DNA of 55,834 bases, taken from assembly GCA_044350415.1 (NCBI GenBank), contig JBILHQ010000012.1, positions 1 to 55,834 on the forward strand, given 5' to 3'. The DNA is from M3007 sp044350415 (GTDB lineage: Bacteria; Bacteroidota; Bacteroidia; Chitinophagales; Saprospiraceae). Positions 26,965-35,407 of the stretch are shown piece after piece. The position numbers were made by a program, and so were the translations under genes. How positions within the stretch are numbered: position 1 is the first letter of the stretch; each line of letters starts with the position of its first letter. The notes beneath the pieces are model-generated. The model was not told the origin of the DNA. It was given only the letters and a program-made list of their open reading frames with translations, and did not search any database.

Positions 26965-27948
26965 TTATTCTGTAAGAAAAAAGGCATCTTTATATGGAAT
27001 TCCCAACAATTGGACGCGTTGGTGACGGTACATAAAAAAGGCAGGTACGGCATGCCCTCCCGAAAGCGCGAGGAGTTGTTGCAGCGGTAAAGGCGAGTCG
27101 CCTGCCGCAAAAGGAATGACATTGTTGGCAGCATCACCAATCCCCAGGCCTGATTCACTCCAATACGGTTTGACACTTTCCACCAATAATGGGAAATGGT
27201 CGCTCCATGGATTGTCGATCAAACGCGCAGCGATCATGTTTTCAGCTGCTGGCCAATCCGGCAATCCGGGCGACATTTCAGGCACTATGGAATGGGTGTT
27301 TCCCTGGCTTCGAATCACCGCTCTCTGCGGGGTACAAGCGGGAAAAAATACCAGTTCCGCATCGAGCACCTTGCCGGGGATAATCGGCGATTCGATCGGC
27401 ATTTTTTTATAGGCAAAATATAGAACCAGGGCAAACCGCCCGCTATGGCATCCGTATAACCAATTGCGCTGGGTGGTAATATCGTCGATTTGTTCCGTTT
27501 GACATCCAATCGCGAGCCATTGATCGCTGATACTTTCTGCTGCGGGATCGGCCAAAACATCCTTTGGGCCCGGTCCAATACCCAGTTGCATCCTCAATTC
27601 CGCCTGCATACCCTTTGGCAACTGGGCCATCCTTTCAAATCCCCTGACCGTCATCCACATTCGGGCTATGATCGCCAATGCTTCTTCCTGCCATTGCTGA
27701 TCACTGCGAAAATCCAGGTCACGCAGGCTGCGGATGGCCGCCGCCATACCCGTCGCCTGGGCATCCACCATCCGCACTGCAGCATCTTCCCAGAAACTGC
27801 GGGACTTCTCCGGAAGGGTCATCAAGCCGCTTCGAATAAGGTCGCAGAGCCAAATTTCCAATTCAGCAAGCCCGTTCTGCACCTTTGCCAGTTTGGCCCC
27901 CTGGCGCTTAATTTTATCCTGTGCTTTTTTTTCGGCGGCTTTATCCAT
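26965..27948 (-). CDS. Orphan protein resembling the C-terminal part of SWIM zinc-finger proteins
   Basis: About 327 residues from ATG 27946-27948 (MDKAAEKKAQDK). No signal peptide or membrane span. The start (GLAELEIWLCDLIRSGLM, then WEDAAVRMVDAQATGMAAAI) recalls the region found after the SWIM zinc finger in SWIM-family proteins that cluster with MoxR and VWA genes. No CxC-CxH zinc motif is present here, and no MoxR or VWA gene is nearby. This family link is from memory and is tentative. The rest of the protein has no motif I recognise. It is divergent from the small membrane protein at 28001. Confidence 0.6.
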   Translation of the reverse strand: MDKAAEKKAQDKIKRQGAKLAKVQNGLAELEIWLCDLIRSGLMTLPEKSRSFWEDAAVRMVDAQATGMAAAIRSLRDLDFRSDQQWQEEALAIIARMWMTVRGFERMAQLPKGMQAELRMQLGIGPGPKDVLADPAAESISDQWLAIGCQTEQIDDITTQRNWLYGCHSGRFALVLYFAYKKMPIESPIIPGKVLDAELVFFPACTPQRAVIRSQGNTHSIVPEMSPGLPDWPAAENMIAARLIDNPWSDHFPLLVESVKPYWSESGLGIGDAANNVIPFAAGDSPLPLQQLLALSGGHAVPAFFMYRHQRVQLLGIPYKDAFFLTE

Positions 27949-27956
27949 GCAAACAC

Positions 27957-27988
27957 TTGTTTTAAGTACCCACAAAGATATACTTTTG
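27957..27988 (+). promoter_or_regulatory. Bacteroidota promoter for the 28.0-29.4 kb pair
   Basis: -33 element TTG (27957-27959), 21-bp spacer, -7 box TACTTTTG (27981-27988), then ATG 12 bp later. The 21-bp spacing also occurs before DUF4271 and the cys leader. Confidence 0.6.
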
Positions 27989-28000
27989 CACCCGTTGACT

Positions 28001-28231
28001 ATGAAAGACTTATTTTCGATTCTCGTTCGCGCGGCATTTACCTTCGTCGCTTTTTCTATTATTCAGTACACTATTCCGTGGTATTTTCTTGCGGTGGGAG
28101 GTGTTGCTGCAGGCTTTTTCATGCTGAAAATTGGTGAAGACCGGGCCTCTGGGATCGGCATCCTGGCGGGTAGTATCCTATTTGGCATTTTTGCTTTTGT
28201 TATGGCGCAGTATTATCCTGTTGCCGGATAA
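28001..28231 (+). CDS. Small membrane protein, 76 aa
   Basis: Begins MKDLFSILVRAAFTFVAF. It has two or three hydrophobic segments covering nearly the whole length (IIQYTIPWYFLAVGGVAAGF and GILAGSILFGIFAFVMAQYY). No family recognised. Evidence for a real gene is the promoter just upstream and the TAATG overlap with the next gene, a glycosyltransferase, which suggests coupled translation. The frame is open upstream to 27734, but that stretch is antisense to the previous gene and is rejected as coding. A helper or membrane partner for the GT2 is a guess. Confidence 0.7.
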   Translation: MKDLFSILVRAAFTFVAFSIIQYTIPWYFLAVGGVAAGFFMLKIGEDRASGIGILAGSILFGIFAFVMAQYYPVAG

Positions 28232-29376
28232 TGGTTGCCATCCTTTGGGCGGTAGCAGGAGGATTAACGGCAGGCTACCTGTTGTTGGTGGGCCAATACT
28301 GGCATCATTGGTGCAGGCTGCCATTTATCCAACAAAAAATTGATTTCCAACCGAATACCGCCATTTCTGTGATTATTGCGGCACGCAATGAAGCAGCGCA
28401 TATTGCCGCTTGTCTGACATCTGTAACCGCTTGTGAATATCCGGCGCATTTGCTGGAAATCATTGTGGTGGATGATGGATCAAGCGACGCGACGGGTGCA
28501 GTCGTGAATGATTTTATGGCATATTTATCGAAGCCCATTGCTATCCGGTTGATACAGCCGCAGGAAGGTTCCGGCAAAAAAAATGCCATTCACACTGGCA
28601 TACGACACGCTGCACACCCTTACATTGCCTGTACCGATGCCGATTGTGAAGTGCCGGCTCAATGGTTGTTGTTGTTGGCACAGGTTTTTGAAATCCAGCA
28701 GCCGAAATTGATTGCAGGGCCTGTGGTTTTTCACCGGGAAAAAAAATTAGTAGACTGGTTTCAAACGCTTGATTTATTGGGTTTGATGGGCGTTACCGGT
28801 GCGGGTATTCAGTCACGAAGTCAGCATCTGGCCAATGGAGCCAACATAGCATATCCCAAGGCGGTATTTGAAGCAGTCGGCGGATTTGAAGGCAATACGC
28901 ATATTGCTTCCGGCGACGATTTGTTTTTGGTGCAAAAAATAGCCCATAAATGGCCGGGAAGTATTGTTTTTCTGAAAAATCCGGCAGCGACCATTCGAAC
29001 CTTACCCATGCCCGATTGGCGATCGCTGATCAGTCAGCGGATACGCTGGGGCAGCAAAAATGCGGCATTGCCCGAATGGCCGGTGCGCCTTTCCCTGGCA
29101 TTGGTGTTTTTACACAGTTGGGCAGTGCTTGTATCGGGGATTGGCATATTCTGGCAACCTGCTTATTTCCCGATGTTTTGCGTGTTATTAGCTGGAAAAA
29201 TGGTGCCCGATTATTTTTTTCTGCGAAAAATGAGCCTTTTTTTGAATAAACAGACAGCGATGAAATGGTTTTTACCGGGGTCGGTATTGCACATATTGTA
29301 TATTGCCGGGATTGGGTTGGCGAGTTTGGTGGTGAAGCGATACCGGTGGAAGGAGCGGATTGTTGAAAACAATTGA
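28231..29376 (+). CDS. Family 2 glycosyltransferase, membrane-bound
   Basis: 381 residues. One N-terminal hydrophobic helix, then a GT-A domain with the nucleotide-sugar motifs AARNEAAHIAACL, VVDDGSSDATGAV and the DxD-like CTDADCEVP. ISQRIRWGSKNA corresponds to the QxxRW motif of processive family 2 enzymes. Three C-terminal membrane segments follow (LSLALVFLHSWAVLVSGIGIF and others). Likely makes a lipid-linked or exported glycan; the donor sugar is unknown. Its ATG overlaps the stop of the small membrane gene by one base. Confidence 0.9.
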   Translation: MVAILWAVAGGLTAGYLLLVGQYWHHWCRLPFIQQKIDFQPNTAISVIIAARNEAAHIAACLTSVTACEYPAHLLEIIVVDDGSSDATGAVVNDFMAYLSKPIAIRLIQPQEGSGKKNAIHTGIRHAAHPYIACTDADCEVPAQWLLLLAQVFEIQQPKLIAGPVVFHREKKLVDWFQTLDLLGLMGVTGAGIQSRSQHLANGANIAYPKAVFEAVGGFEGNTHIASGDDLFLVQKIAHKWPGSIVFLKNPAATIRTLPMPDWRSLISQRIRWGSKNAALPEWPVRLSLALVFLHSWAVLVSGIGIFWQPAYFPMFCVLLAGKMVPDYFFLRKMSLFLNKQTAMKWFLPGSVLHILYIAGIGLASLVVKRYRWKERIVENN

Positions 29377-29377
29377 A

Positions 29378-30352
29378 CTAAACAAACTTTTTCCTCAAGA
29401 CCACCTCCCGCACAATCTTCTCCGCATGCACCCTTGAATTTTCAATAAACCATACATGCGTATCCATACCTCCGCACACCACACCGGCCAGGTACAAGCC
29501 AGGCACATTGGTTTCTTGTGTTTCGGGGTTGTAATCGGGATAAAAGCGGTCGTTATCGCTCAGTTGTACCCCGGCGTTTTTCAAAAATGGCAAATCAGGC
29601 TGGTAGCCAGTGGCAGCAATCACAAAATCATTGGGAATGGTAACCCTGCCTTCGGGTGTATTGATATCCACTTCGTGGGGCCGAATGGCGGTAAGTTCCG
29701 ATTGAAAAAATGCCTTAATCGATCCCTCTGCGATCCGGTTGACGATATCAGGCCGGGCCCAGTATTTCACCCTTTCGCCGATGTTCTCTGTGCGTACCAC
29801 CATCGTTACTGCTGCACCCTTTCTCCAGGTTTCGAGTGCGGCATCGACCGCCGAATTGTTGGCGCCCACCACCACCACTTTCTGCCGGTAATAAGCGTGT
29901 GGCTCCTGGTAATAATGAGTCACTTTGGGCAGGTTTTCGCCCGGAATTCCTAATTGGACAGCAATATCATAGAAACCAGAAGCGATCACCACCGCTTGGG
30001 CATGGTAAGTAGCTTTGTTGGTAATAATTTGGAAACCATTGGTTTGCCGGTTCAATGACAGCACTTCTTCGTACAAGTGAATGGCCAATTGGCCCGATTC
30101 GGCCACACGGCGGTAATATTCCAATGCTTCTGACCGCGTCGGCTTGGCATTGATGGAAACGAAGGGGACACCACCGATTTCGAGGCGTTCGGAGGTAGAG
30201 AAAAAAGTCATGTTTGCTGGATAGCAGTACAGCGAATTGACTAATGTGCCTCTTTCCATAATCAGGTAATTCAGGTTCGCTTTCCGGGCTTCGAGTCCGC
30301 AGGCAAGTCCGATAGGACCGCCGCCGATGATGAGCAAGTCGAGTTGTTGCAT
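29378..30352 (-). CDS. ypdA: YpdA-type bacillithiol disulfide reductase
   Basis: 324 residues, thioredoxin-reductase fold without a redox-active CxxC. The FAD site is IIGGGPIGLACGLEA. VNSLYCYPANMTFFSTSE is a YpdA hallmark. The NAD(P)H site is VVVVGANNSAVDAALE, and IAATGYQPDLPFL and LYLAGVVCGG close the FAD domain. Firmicute YpdA reduces bacillithiol disulfide using NADPH. The presence here fits bacillithiol use in Bacteroidota; no bshABC genes are in the window. It converges with the glycosyltransferase, 1 bp apart. Confidence 0.88.
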   Translation of the reverse strand: MQQLDLLIIGGGPIGLACGLEARKANLNYLIMERGTLVNSLYCYPANMTFFSTSERLEIGGVPFVSINAKPTRSEALEYYRRVAESGQLAIHLYEEVLSLNRQTNGFQIITNKATYHAQAVVIASGFYDIAVQLGIPGENLPKVTHYYQEPHAYYRQKVVVVGANNSAVDAALETWRKGAAVTMVVRTENIGERVKYWARPDIVNRIAEGSIKAFFQSELTAIRPHEVDINTPEGRVTIPNDFVIAATGYQPDLPFLKNAGVQLSDNDRFYPDYNPETQETNVPGLYLAGVVCGGMDTHVWFIENSRVHAEKIVREVVLRKKFV

Positions 30353-30742
30353 GTTGGGATAACGGGAATTGGTGGAATTTGTTGAAGGAGAGGAGGATCA
30401 TTATTTTCAGACATTTCGGAAAGTGTCAGAAACCTGACTTATTCAAAAAATTGGTCAGGGAATGGTAAATGTGTTCATTAAATTTGCGCTGTCAATTCCG
30501 CATGTCTGTTTTTTCATACTACATACTTGCAAGGATAAACATTTTTCTATTAACCTCCTATGGGTTTGTGGTAAATACTTACACTTCTGAAATCAAAAAG
30601 ACGCGCAAGCGGTTGACGAACTGATATACAATTAACCCAAGATCCCGGCACATATCCGTTTCAGGAAGTATGCCGGGATCTTGTATTAATCGTACCTCGA
30701 CTTCGCTCAGTAACACATCGAATCAATCATAAATCGTAAACC
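30353..30742. other. 390-bp intergenic region with a possible 40-aa ORF and hairpin
   Basis: On the plus strand a -7 box TAAATTTG (30479-30486) precedes an ORF at 30502-30624, 40 codons (starts MSVFSYYILARINIF, ends basic). No homologue is recognised. 14 bp after its stop a 12-bp stem, AAGATCCCGGCA (30639-30650) with TGCCGGGATCTT (30671-30682), could end this transcript or that of the minus-strand PspC gene. CTTCGCTCAGTAAC near 30701 resembles part of the serC hairpin. Confidence 0.35.
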
Positions 30743-32878
30743 CTAATTCTGTTTTTGCACATTTTCCGTTCCTTCCACCCGCACATCGCTTGACGCTTCC
30801 GATTTCACTTCAGCGTTGTTTTTAGCGTATACATGTGCTTTGGAGGTGCCGGAAGCGGAGATACGCACACTGTTGGCGAGCCAATTGGTGGCATCGAGCG
30901 TAGCATTGCCCGACAGATTGGCAGACAAATCCCCGCCTTCGCCGGTAATATCGAGGGTGCTTTGGCCGGAAAGCAGCACTTCTAATTCCCCACGGGTATC
31001 AACATTGGCCTTGATCGCCGATTTGCCTTTGGCAGAGATCGTAATGTGCTGTTGGTCGAAACCCCGAATGGTGACATTGCCGGTATTGTCGGCCAGAACA
31101 GATTCCAGATCAGGTGTTACGATCATTATTTTAGTGCCGGAACCAATACTATTGCCATTGGTGGTCAGGGTTAGTTTTTCGCCGGAACGGATTGTTTGAA
31201 CCGCGCTTTTGTCGCCACCTTCAATCCGCATACTAAAGTGATCGCCCTGGCGCAGTTCCACCTCAAAATCGCCCTCCAGCACAAATTTGCTGTAATTATG
31301 ATCACTTTCGTAATTCGCATCCCCAAAAGACGGGCATGCAGAACAACGGATACCATCGGTGGTCATGATAAATACCGTTTCAGGATTCCGCGAAATGTAG
31401 TTCTGGTCATTATCATCGGCATAATGCTCCAGGTCAGCAGCAGCGTAATTGTAAATATCTTTACCAAACACGAAGGATTTGCCTACCGGAACGCCAATAT
31501 TAATGGTGACCATACGGCCATACCACTTTTTCCCTTGTGTAATAATCAGGTTGTTCGGTACTTTGAGGGTATTGCCTTCGAGGTACGTCACAAATTCCGT
31601 TTCGTTGGCATGCTCTGTTGCTTCCATTGAATTGGCACCACGCGCCCGGATTTCCTGCTGGCATTCAAACCTGCCGGAAGTGCTGGGGTGAACCCGAATC
31701 CGAACGAAATCCCGCAGTTCAATACGGTCGTCGCCGATATAAATATCTGCATCATCCCACGGCCATTCCCAATCGGGGCGGTCATGTTCCGTGTATTTTT
31801 CCCAGTCTACCCGAAGGGTATCAGAGGTGATCCTGCTTAAATCCACCGTTTTAGTGACCGTAGAACCTGCGCTGAACTTGCGGGCACCGGCCACAGCAAT
31901 ACCAAACATCGACAACAGGCTCAATACCCAGAAAACACTGAGTCCGCCACGCAACCAGCCTGGTGTGCGCACTTTAAAGATGGTGCGGGCCATCCATAAG
32001 CACAAGGACACCACGGGTAATCCAAGGACGATAAACAGACACAGTACACCAAAATAGGTGACACCTGTTGATAACGGACTAAAATAAGAAAGAATAGGTT
32101 GAGCAGTAATAAAAGCGATAATACCCGCTACCCAGGCCGATCCCAGTCCTAATACCAAAGACGCGACCACCAGTACTAAAAAGCCCAGGGCAATTTTTCC
32201 GAGCACCGTCAAACAACCACCTGCGGTTTGGCCGGCGTTGAACCTGCTACCCGCAGTTTCAGATACTCTTTTAGACAACCGGTCATATCCTTTTTCAAAT
32301 TCCTTGGCAATACTATCCACATTGACCGGCTCCCCTTTCATCGACAACCGTTCGCTGGCACTGCGTGCTGGCGGAACGATAATCCACATCAACAAATAAA
32401 CAGGCACCCAAAAACCGGCAGAAACCAATGCCAACAACACAAATATTAACCGCATCCACAACGGATCATGTAAACCAAAATAGGTCGAAAGGCCCGAACA
32501 AACACCGCCAATAACCGCATCATTTTCATCGCGGAACATCTTTTTTCCGGTTTTGATGGCATTCCCGAATATAGCACCGCTGCTTTTTTCATTTTTGGGA
32601 GCAGCAGCACTGGCATCATCGCCGCCAAAATCTTCCGGCTTTCCCATGATCTGTACTGCAGATTCCACATGTGGCATCATCACAATCGTGTGATTGCCCA
32701 TATATTGCGTGATGAGTTCTCCCAACCGCATTTCCACGTCACGCATTATTTCGTCACGACCGTCACTTTCAGAAAAACGGCGTTTTATACTGTCTAAATA
32801 AGACTGTAAATATTCATGGGCGTCGTCGTCGATCGTAAGTGCATAGCCGCCCAAATTGATATTTAGTATTTTATTCAT
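30743..32878 (-). CDS. PspC-domain membrane protein with DUF2807 (head GIN) beta domain
   Basis: 711 residues. An N-terminal helical region (about 1-85) starts MNKILNINLGGYALTIDD. A PspC domain (about 110-170) has VIGGVCSGLSTYFGLHDPLW and YLLMWIIVPPA. Three or four further membrane helices lie at about 225-335. The C-terminal part (about 480-711) is the repetitive beta structure of DUF2807, with short strands and many T, S, N and G residues (SGNATLDATN). Such padR-PspC pairs are common in Bacteroidota and are thought to belong to envelope-stress control. The padR gene lies 89 bp upstream. Confidence 0.88.
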   Translation of the reverse strand: MNKILNINLGGYALTIDDDAHEYLQSYLDSIKRRFSESDGRDEIMRDVEMRLGELITQYMGNHTIVMMPHVESAVQIMGKPEDFGGDDASAAAPKNEKSSGAIFGNAIKTGKKMFRDENDAVIGGVCSGLSTYFGLHDPLWMRLIFVLLALVSAGFWVPVYLLMWIIVPPARSASERLSMKGEPVNVDSIAKEFEKGYDRLSKRVSETAGSRFNAGQTAGGCLTVLGKIALGFLVLVVASLVLGLGSAWVAGIIAFITAQPILSYFSPLSTGVTYFGVLCLFIVLGLPVVSLCLWMARTIFKVRTPGWLRGGLSVFWVLSLLSMFGIAVAGARKFSAGSTVTKTVDLSRITSDTLRVDWEKYTEHDRPDWEWPWDDADIYIGDDRIELRDFVRIRVHPSTSGRFECQQEIRARGANSMEATEHANETEFVTYLEGNTLKVPNNLIITQGKKWYGRMVTINIGVPVGKSFVFGKDIYNYAAADLEHYADDNDQNYISRNPETVFIMTTDGIRCSACPSFGDANYESDHNYSKFVLEGDFEVELRQGDHFSMRIEGGDKSAVQTIRSGEKLTLTTNGNSIGSGTKIMIVTPDLESVLADNTGNVTIRGFDQQHITISAKGKSAIKANVDTRGELEVLLSGQSTLDITGEGGDLSANLSGNATLDATNWLANSVRISASGTSKAHVYAKNNAEVKSEASSDVRVEGTENVQKQN

Positions 32879-32967
32879 CTTGTTGTGATTTAAAGTAAGA
32901 GTCTTTCGGTTGTATTCAGGGTAACAGGTGTCGTATTAGTTTGCGTCAAAGCGCAGCAACAAATCAG

Positions 32968-33366
32968 TTATTCATCAAAAAAAGTGGACGTGGCTTCGGG
33001 GGGCGGAATTTCTTCCTGAATTACTTCTCCTGCACCATTTTCATTTTGAAGCGTGAGTTGTACCGATTGTACCAACTGTTCCCAGCTCATGGTCAGGTCT
33101 TTCAAAAATGACTGTCCAATGGCTGTCGTTTTGAAATACTTCCGAGGTGGCCCCGAATTACTTTCCCGCCAGCTGTATTCCAGCAGGCCGTCGTTTTTCA
33201 GGCGGGTAAGAAGTGGGTACAAAGTACCTTCCACCACGATCAGATCATTGCTTTTTAACCGGGCAATAATATCGTTAGGATACACCTCTTCCTCGCCGGC
33301 AATTGCCAGAATGCATAATTCCAGCACTCCTTTGCGCATTTGCGCCTTTGCATTTTCTAAATCCAT
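32968..33366 (-). CDS. PadR-family transcriptional regulator
   Basis: 132 residues. The winged-helix PadR domain covers residues 8-100: RKGVLELCILAIAGEEEVYP, then IVVEGTLYPLLTRLKNDGLL with the recognition helix, and GPPRKYFKTTAIG in the wing. A short acidic Pro-rich tail follows (EEIPPPEATSTFFDE). It probably controls its own operon with the PspC protein downstream. The upstream region has a -7 box (33453-33460) and an 80-nt leader with repeats. No effector is evident. Confidence 0.92.
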   Translation of the reverse strand: MDLENAKAQMRKGVLELCILAIAGEEEVYPNDIIARLKSNDLIVVEGTLYPLLTRLKNDGLLEYSWRESNSGPPRKYFKTTAIGQSFLKDLTMSWEQLVQSVQLTLQNENGAGEVIQEEIPPPEATSTFFDE

Positions 33367-33377
33367 AGCTTCATTTT

Positions 33378-33434
33378 TAGTGGTGAGTGGTTGCTGGGTT
33401 ACTAGTTTCTGGTGCAGCTTTGAGGCAGTAACCC
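33378..33434. repeat. Repeat remnants in the padR leader
   Basis: AGTGGTGAGTGGT (33379-33391) is identical to bases 1-13 of the window. GGGTTACT (33398-33405) and AGTAACCC (33427-33434) form an 8-bp inverted repeat. GTTTCTGGT here also occurs in the repeat at 42843-42912. On the padR mRNA these lie within the 5' leader. Confidence 0.5.
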
Positions 33435-33452
33435 TCTAACTAACTGGCAGTG

Positions 33453-33460
33453 CAAAGATA
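33453..33460 (-). promoter_or_regulatory. -7 box TATCTTTG for padR-pspC
   Basis: Exact TANNTTTG on the minus strand, 86 bp before the padR ATG. Nothing else was seen between here and the divergent promoter at 33614. Confidence 0.5.
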
Positions 33461-33613
33461 AGGGTATTGATTGGTATTATGCAATACAAAGAACTATAAT
33501 AATTTTACTACCTTACTAAGACAAGAAGTGAATTTGTCAGTAAAAATATGATTATCAAACACTTGCGAAAAAAAATAATTTTAAAAACGGTTTAAAAAAC
33601 TTCAAAAAATAAT

Positions 33614-33646
33614 TTTGTTCATCCATCTGAATCTGCCGTACCTTTG
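33614..33646 (+). promoter_or_regulatory. Bacteroidota promoter for DUF4271-hemD-rfbB
   Basis: -33 TTTG (33614-33617), 21-bp spacer, -7 box TACCTTTG (33639-33646), then ATG 6 bp later. This implies a very short or absent 5' UTR. Confidence 0.65.
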
Positions 33647-33652
33647 TGGTTA

Positions 33653-34561
33653 ATGCAAATGCGGTATTTCCTGTTACTTAGTTTTTTAGGATGGATGGCT
33701 TGTCCGGTGTATACACAACCGGCTTCAGGGGCCAATCCTTTTGAAATATCGAGTCGATTGCCCAAAGAGGCGGCAGGCATCGCCAACACTGGCCCTGTCA
33801 ACCCATTCAATGTGGTGGCACATCGCACACCAGGCATATCCAAAACTTTACTGGAAGAGACCGTGCAGCCCGGTACGAGCAACATGCGGTTCCTTCAATT
33901 CCCTGAGGGCAATACCGTTTCCGCTGCCTTTATTTTTGGTTTTTTAATTCTCAACCTGTTCTTTTTTACTTTTGCCGCGACAGCCAACAGAAGTGCACTC
34001 CAAAAAGCCTGGCGCAGTTTTTTGAGTTCCAATGCGCTGAATGTGGCCCAGCGGGAATCCTTTGGATTTACAGGAAGTACACCTTATTTCATGTTATATT
34101 CGAGTTTTTTGCTGAACGCTGGTGTGTTTGTATTTTTAATTACACAGGCGTTGAATACCAGCAAGAAATACAATAATTATGGGGTTTTTGCAATTTGCAT
34201 GGGAACCGTCATTGTTGCTTTTTTGTTAAAACATGTATCGATTGGCTTCATGAAGTGGCTTTTCCCATCAATGGGCAATGAATTGAGCCGGTATAATTTT
34301 CTGATTATCATTTTTTGTTGTGTGCTAGGGTTCTTTTTGATTCCTTTTGACTTTTTGATCGCATTTGCCGGCAACAAGAGTTGGCAAACATTTGTTACGC
34401 TATGGCTGTTGGGTCTGACGATGATTTTCATTGCTTATGGGGCTTTCCGGGCATTTTCTTTTGGAACAAAATATTTGGCAGGTTATCCATTGCATTTTTT
34501 GCTGTACCTTTGCGCTGCTGAAATTGCTCCGGTAGTCTTGTTAACCAAATTATTGACATAA
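33653..34561 (+). CDS. DUF4271 integral membrane protein
   Basis: About 302 residues (ATG 33653, or 33659 two codons later). The N terminus MRYFLLLSFLGWMACPVYTQ is a signal-like segment. A soluble stretch of ~75 residues follows, then about six to seven membrane helices (FIFGFLILNLFFFTFAATAN, YFMLYSSFLLNAGVFVFLIT, and so on). DUF4271 proteins lie next to hemD in many Bacteroidota, as here with a 60-bp gap, but their role is unknown. A link with heme biosynthesis or the envelope is inferred only from that conserved position. Confidence 0.8.
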   Translation: MQMRYFLLLSFLGWMACPVYTQPASGANPFEISSRLPKEAAGIANTGPVNPFNVVAHRTPGISKTLLEETVQPGTSNMRFLQFPEGNTVSAAFIFGFLILNLFFFTFAATANRSALQKAWRSFLSSNALNVAQRESFGFTGSTPYFMLYSSFLLNAGVFVFLITQALNTSKKYNNYGVFAICMGTVIVAFLLKHVSIGFMKWLFPSMGNELSRYNFLIIIFCCVLGFFLIPFDFLIAFAGNKSWQTFVTLWLLGLTMIFIAYGAFRAFSFGTKYLAGYPLHFLLYLCAAEIAPVVLLTKLLT

Positions 34562-34621
34562 ACTAAGGCTGTCTGAGTTCTTCAGTTCAACCTGACAAAT
34601 TTCACAAAACTTTTATCCCGA

Positions 34622-35407
34622 ATGTCTGCTACTGCTGCACAAATTCAGGAATCGTCTCAATTTCCGCGCGTTCACAACATTCTGATCTCACAGGCTGAGC
34701 CCCCTCAACGCGCCCAGTATGATGAATTGGAGCAGAAATTTGGTGTTCGAATCAATTTCGTTCCTTTCGTTTCTTTGGAAGGACTTACTGAAAAAGAGTA
34801 TCGGAAAAACCGCGTTTATCCGAACGATTACACTGCTATCGTATTTCCAAGTCGCCATGCCATCGACCACTTTTTTCGGCTTTGTGGTGAGATGCGACTC
34901 AAGATGTCTGATGAAACCAAGTATTTCTGTGCGACGGAATCTATTGCTAATTATCTGCAGAAATACATTAATTTCCGTAAAAGGAAGGTATTCAACGGTA
35001 CACGCTCTATCACTGAACTTCGTTCTTATGTATTAAAAAACAAAGACGAAAAATTCTATCTCCCTTGCAGTGATCAGGGAAACCCGGAAATTACTAAATT
35101 TTTCAATGATCTCAATGTCCCCATTCAGGAGGCCGTAATGTACCGCAATGTCAACAATAACCTCATTGAGCTTGCTGACGTTAAATATGATATTATTGCG
35201 TTTTTTACGGCATTGGAAATAAAATCTATTTTCGAGCAATTCCCCAATTTTAAACAGGAAGACCGCCGCATTTGTGTGTTCGGTACTGCTGCATTAAAAG
35301 CGGTGGATGAAAGAGGAATGACTGTAAATATCCAGGCCGGCACACCAGAGGCACCTTCAATTGCTGTCGCTTTGGAAAATTATCTCCGCAAGTCCAACCC
35401 GCAATGA
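34622..35407 (+). CDS. hemD: Uroporphyrinogen-III synthase
   Basis: 261 residues. HemD closes and inverts ring D of hydroxymethylbilane. The family is poorly conserved. Matches here are YTAIVFPSRHAIDHFF in domain 1, YFCATESIANYLQKY, and in domain 2 KFYLPCSDQGNPEI and YDIIAFFTALEIKSIFEQF, with VFGTAALKAV near the end. The position after DUF4271 supports the call, as this pair recurs in Bacteroidota. hemC, the preceding pathway step, is 11 kb away on the other strand. The stop TGA overlaps the rfbB ATG as ATGA. Confidence 0.8.
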   Translation: MSATAAQIQESSQFPRVHNILISQAEPPQRAQYDELEQKFGVRINFVPFVSLEGLTEKEYRKNRVYPNDYTAIVFPSRHAIDHFFRLCGEMRLKMSDETKYFCATESIANYLQKYINFRKRKVFNGTRSITELRSYVLKNKDEKFYLPCSDQGNPEITKFFNDLNVPIQEAVMYRNVNNNLIELADVKYDIIAFFTALEIKSIFEQFPNFKQEDRRICVFGTAALKAVDERGMTVNIQAGTPEAPSIAVALENYLRKSNPQ

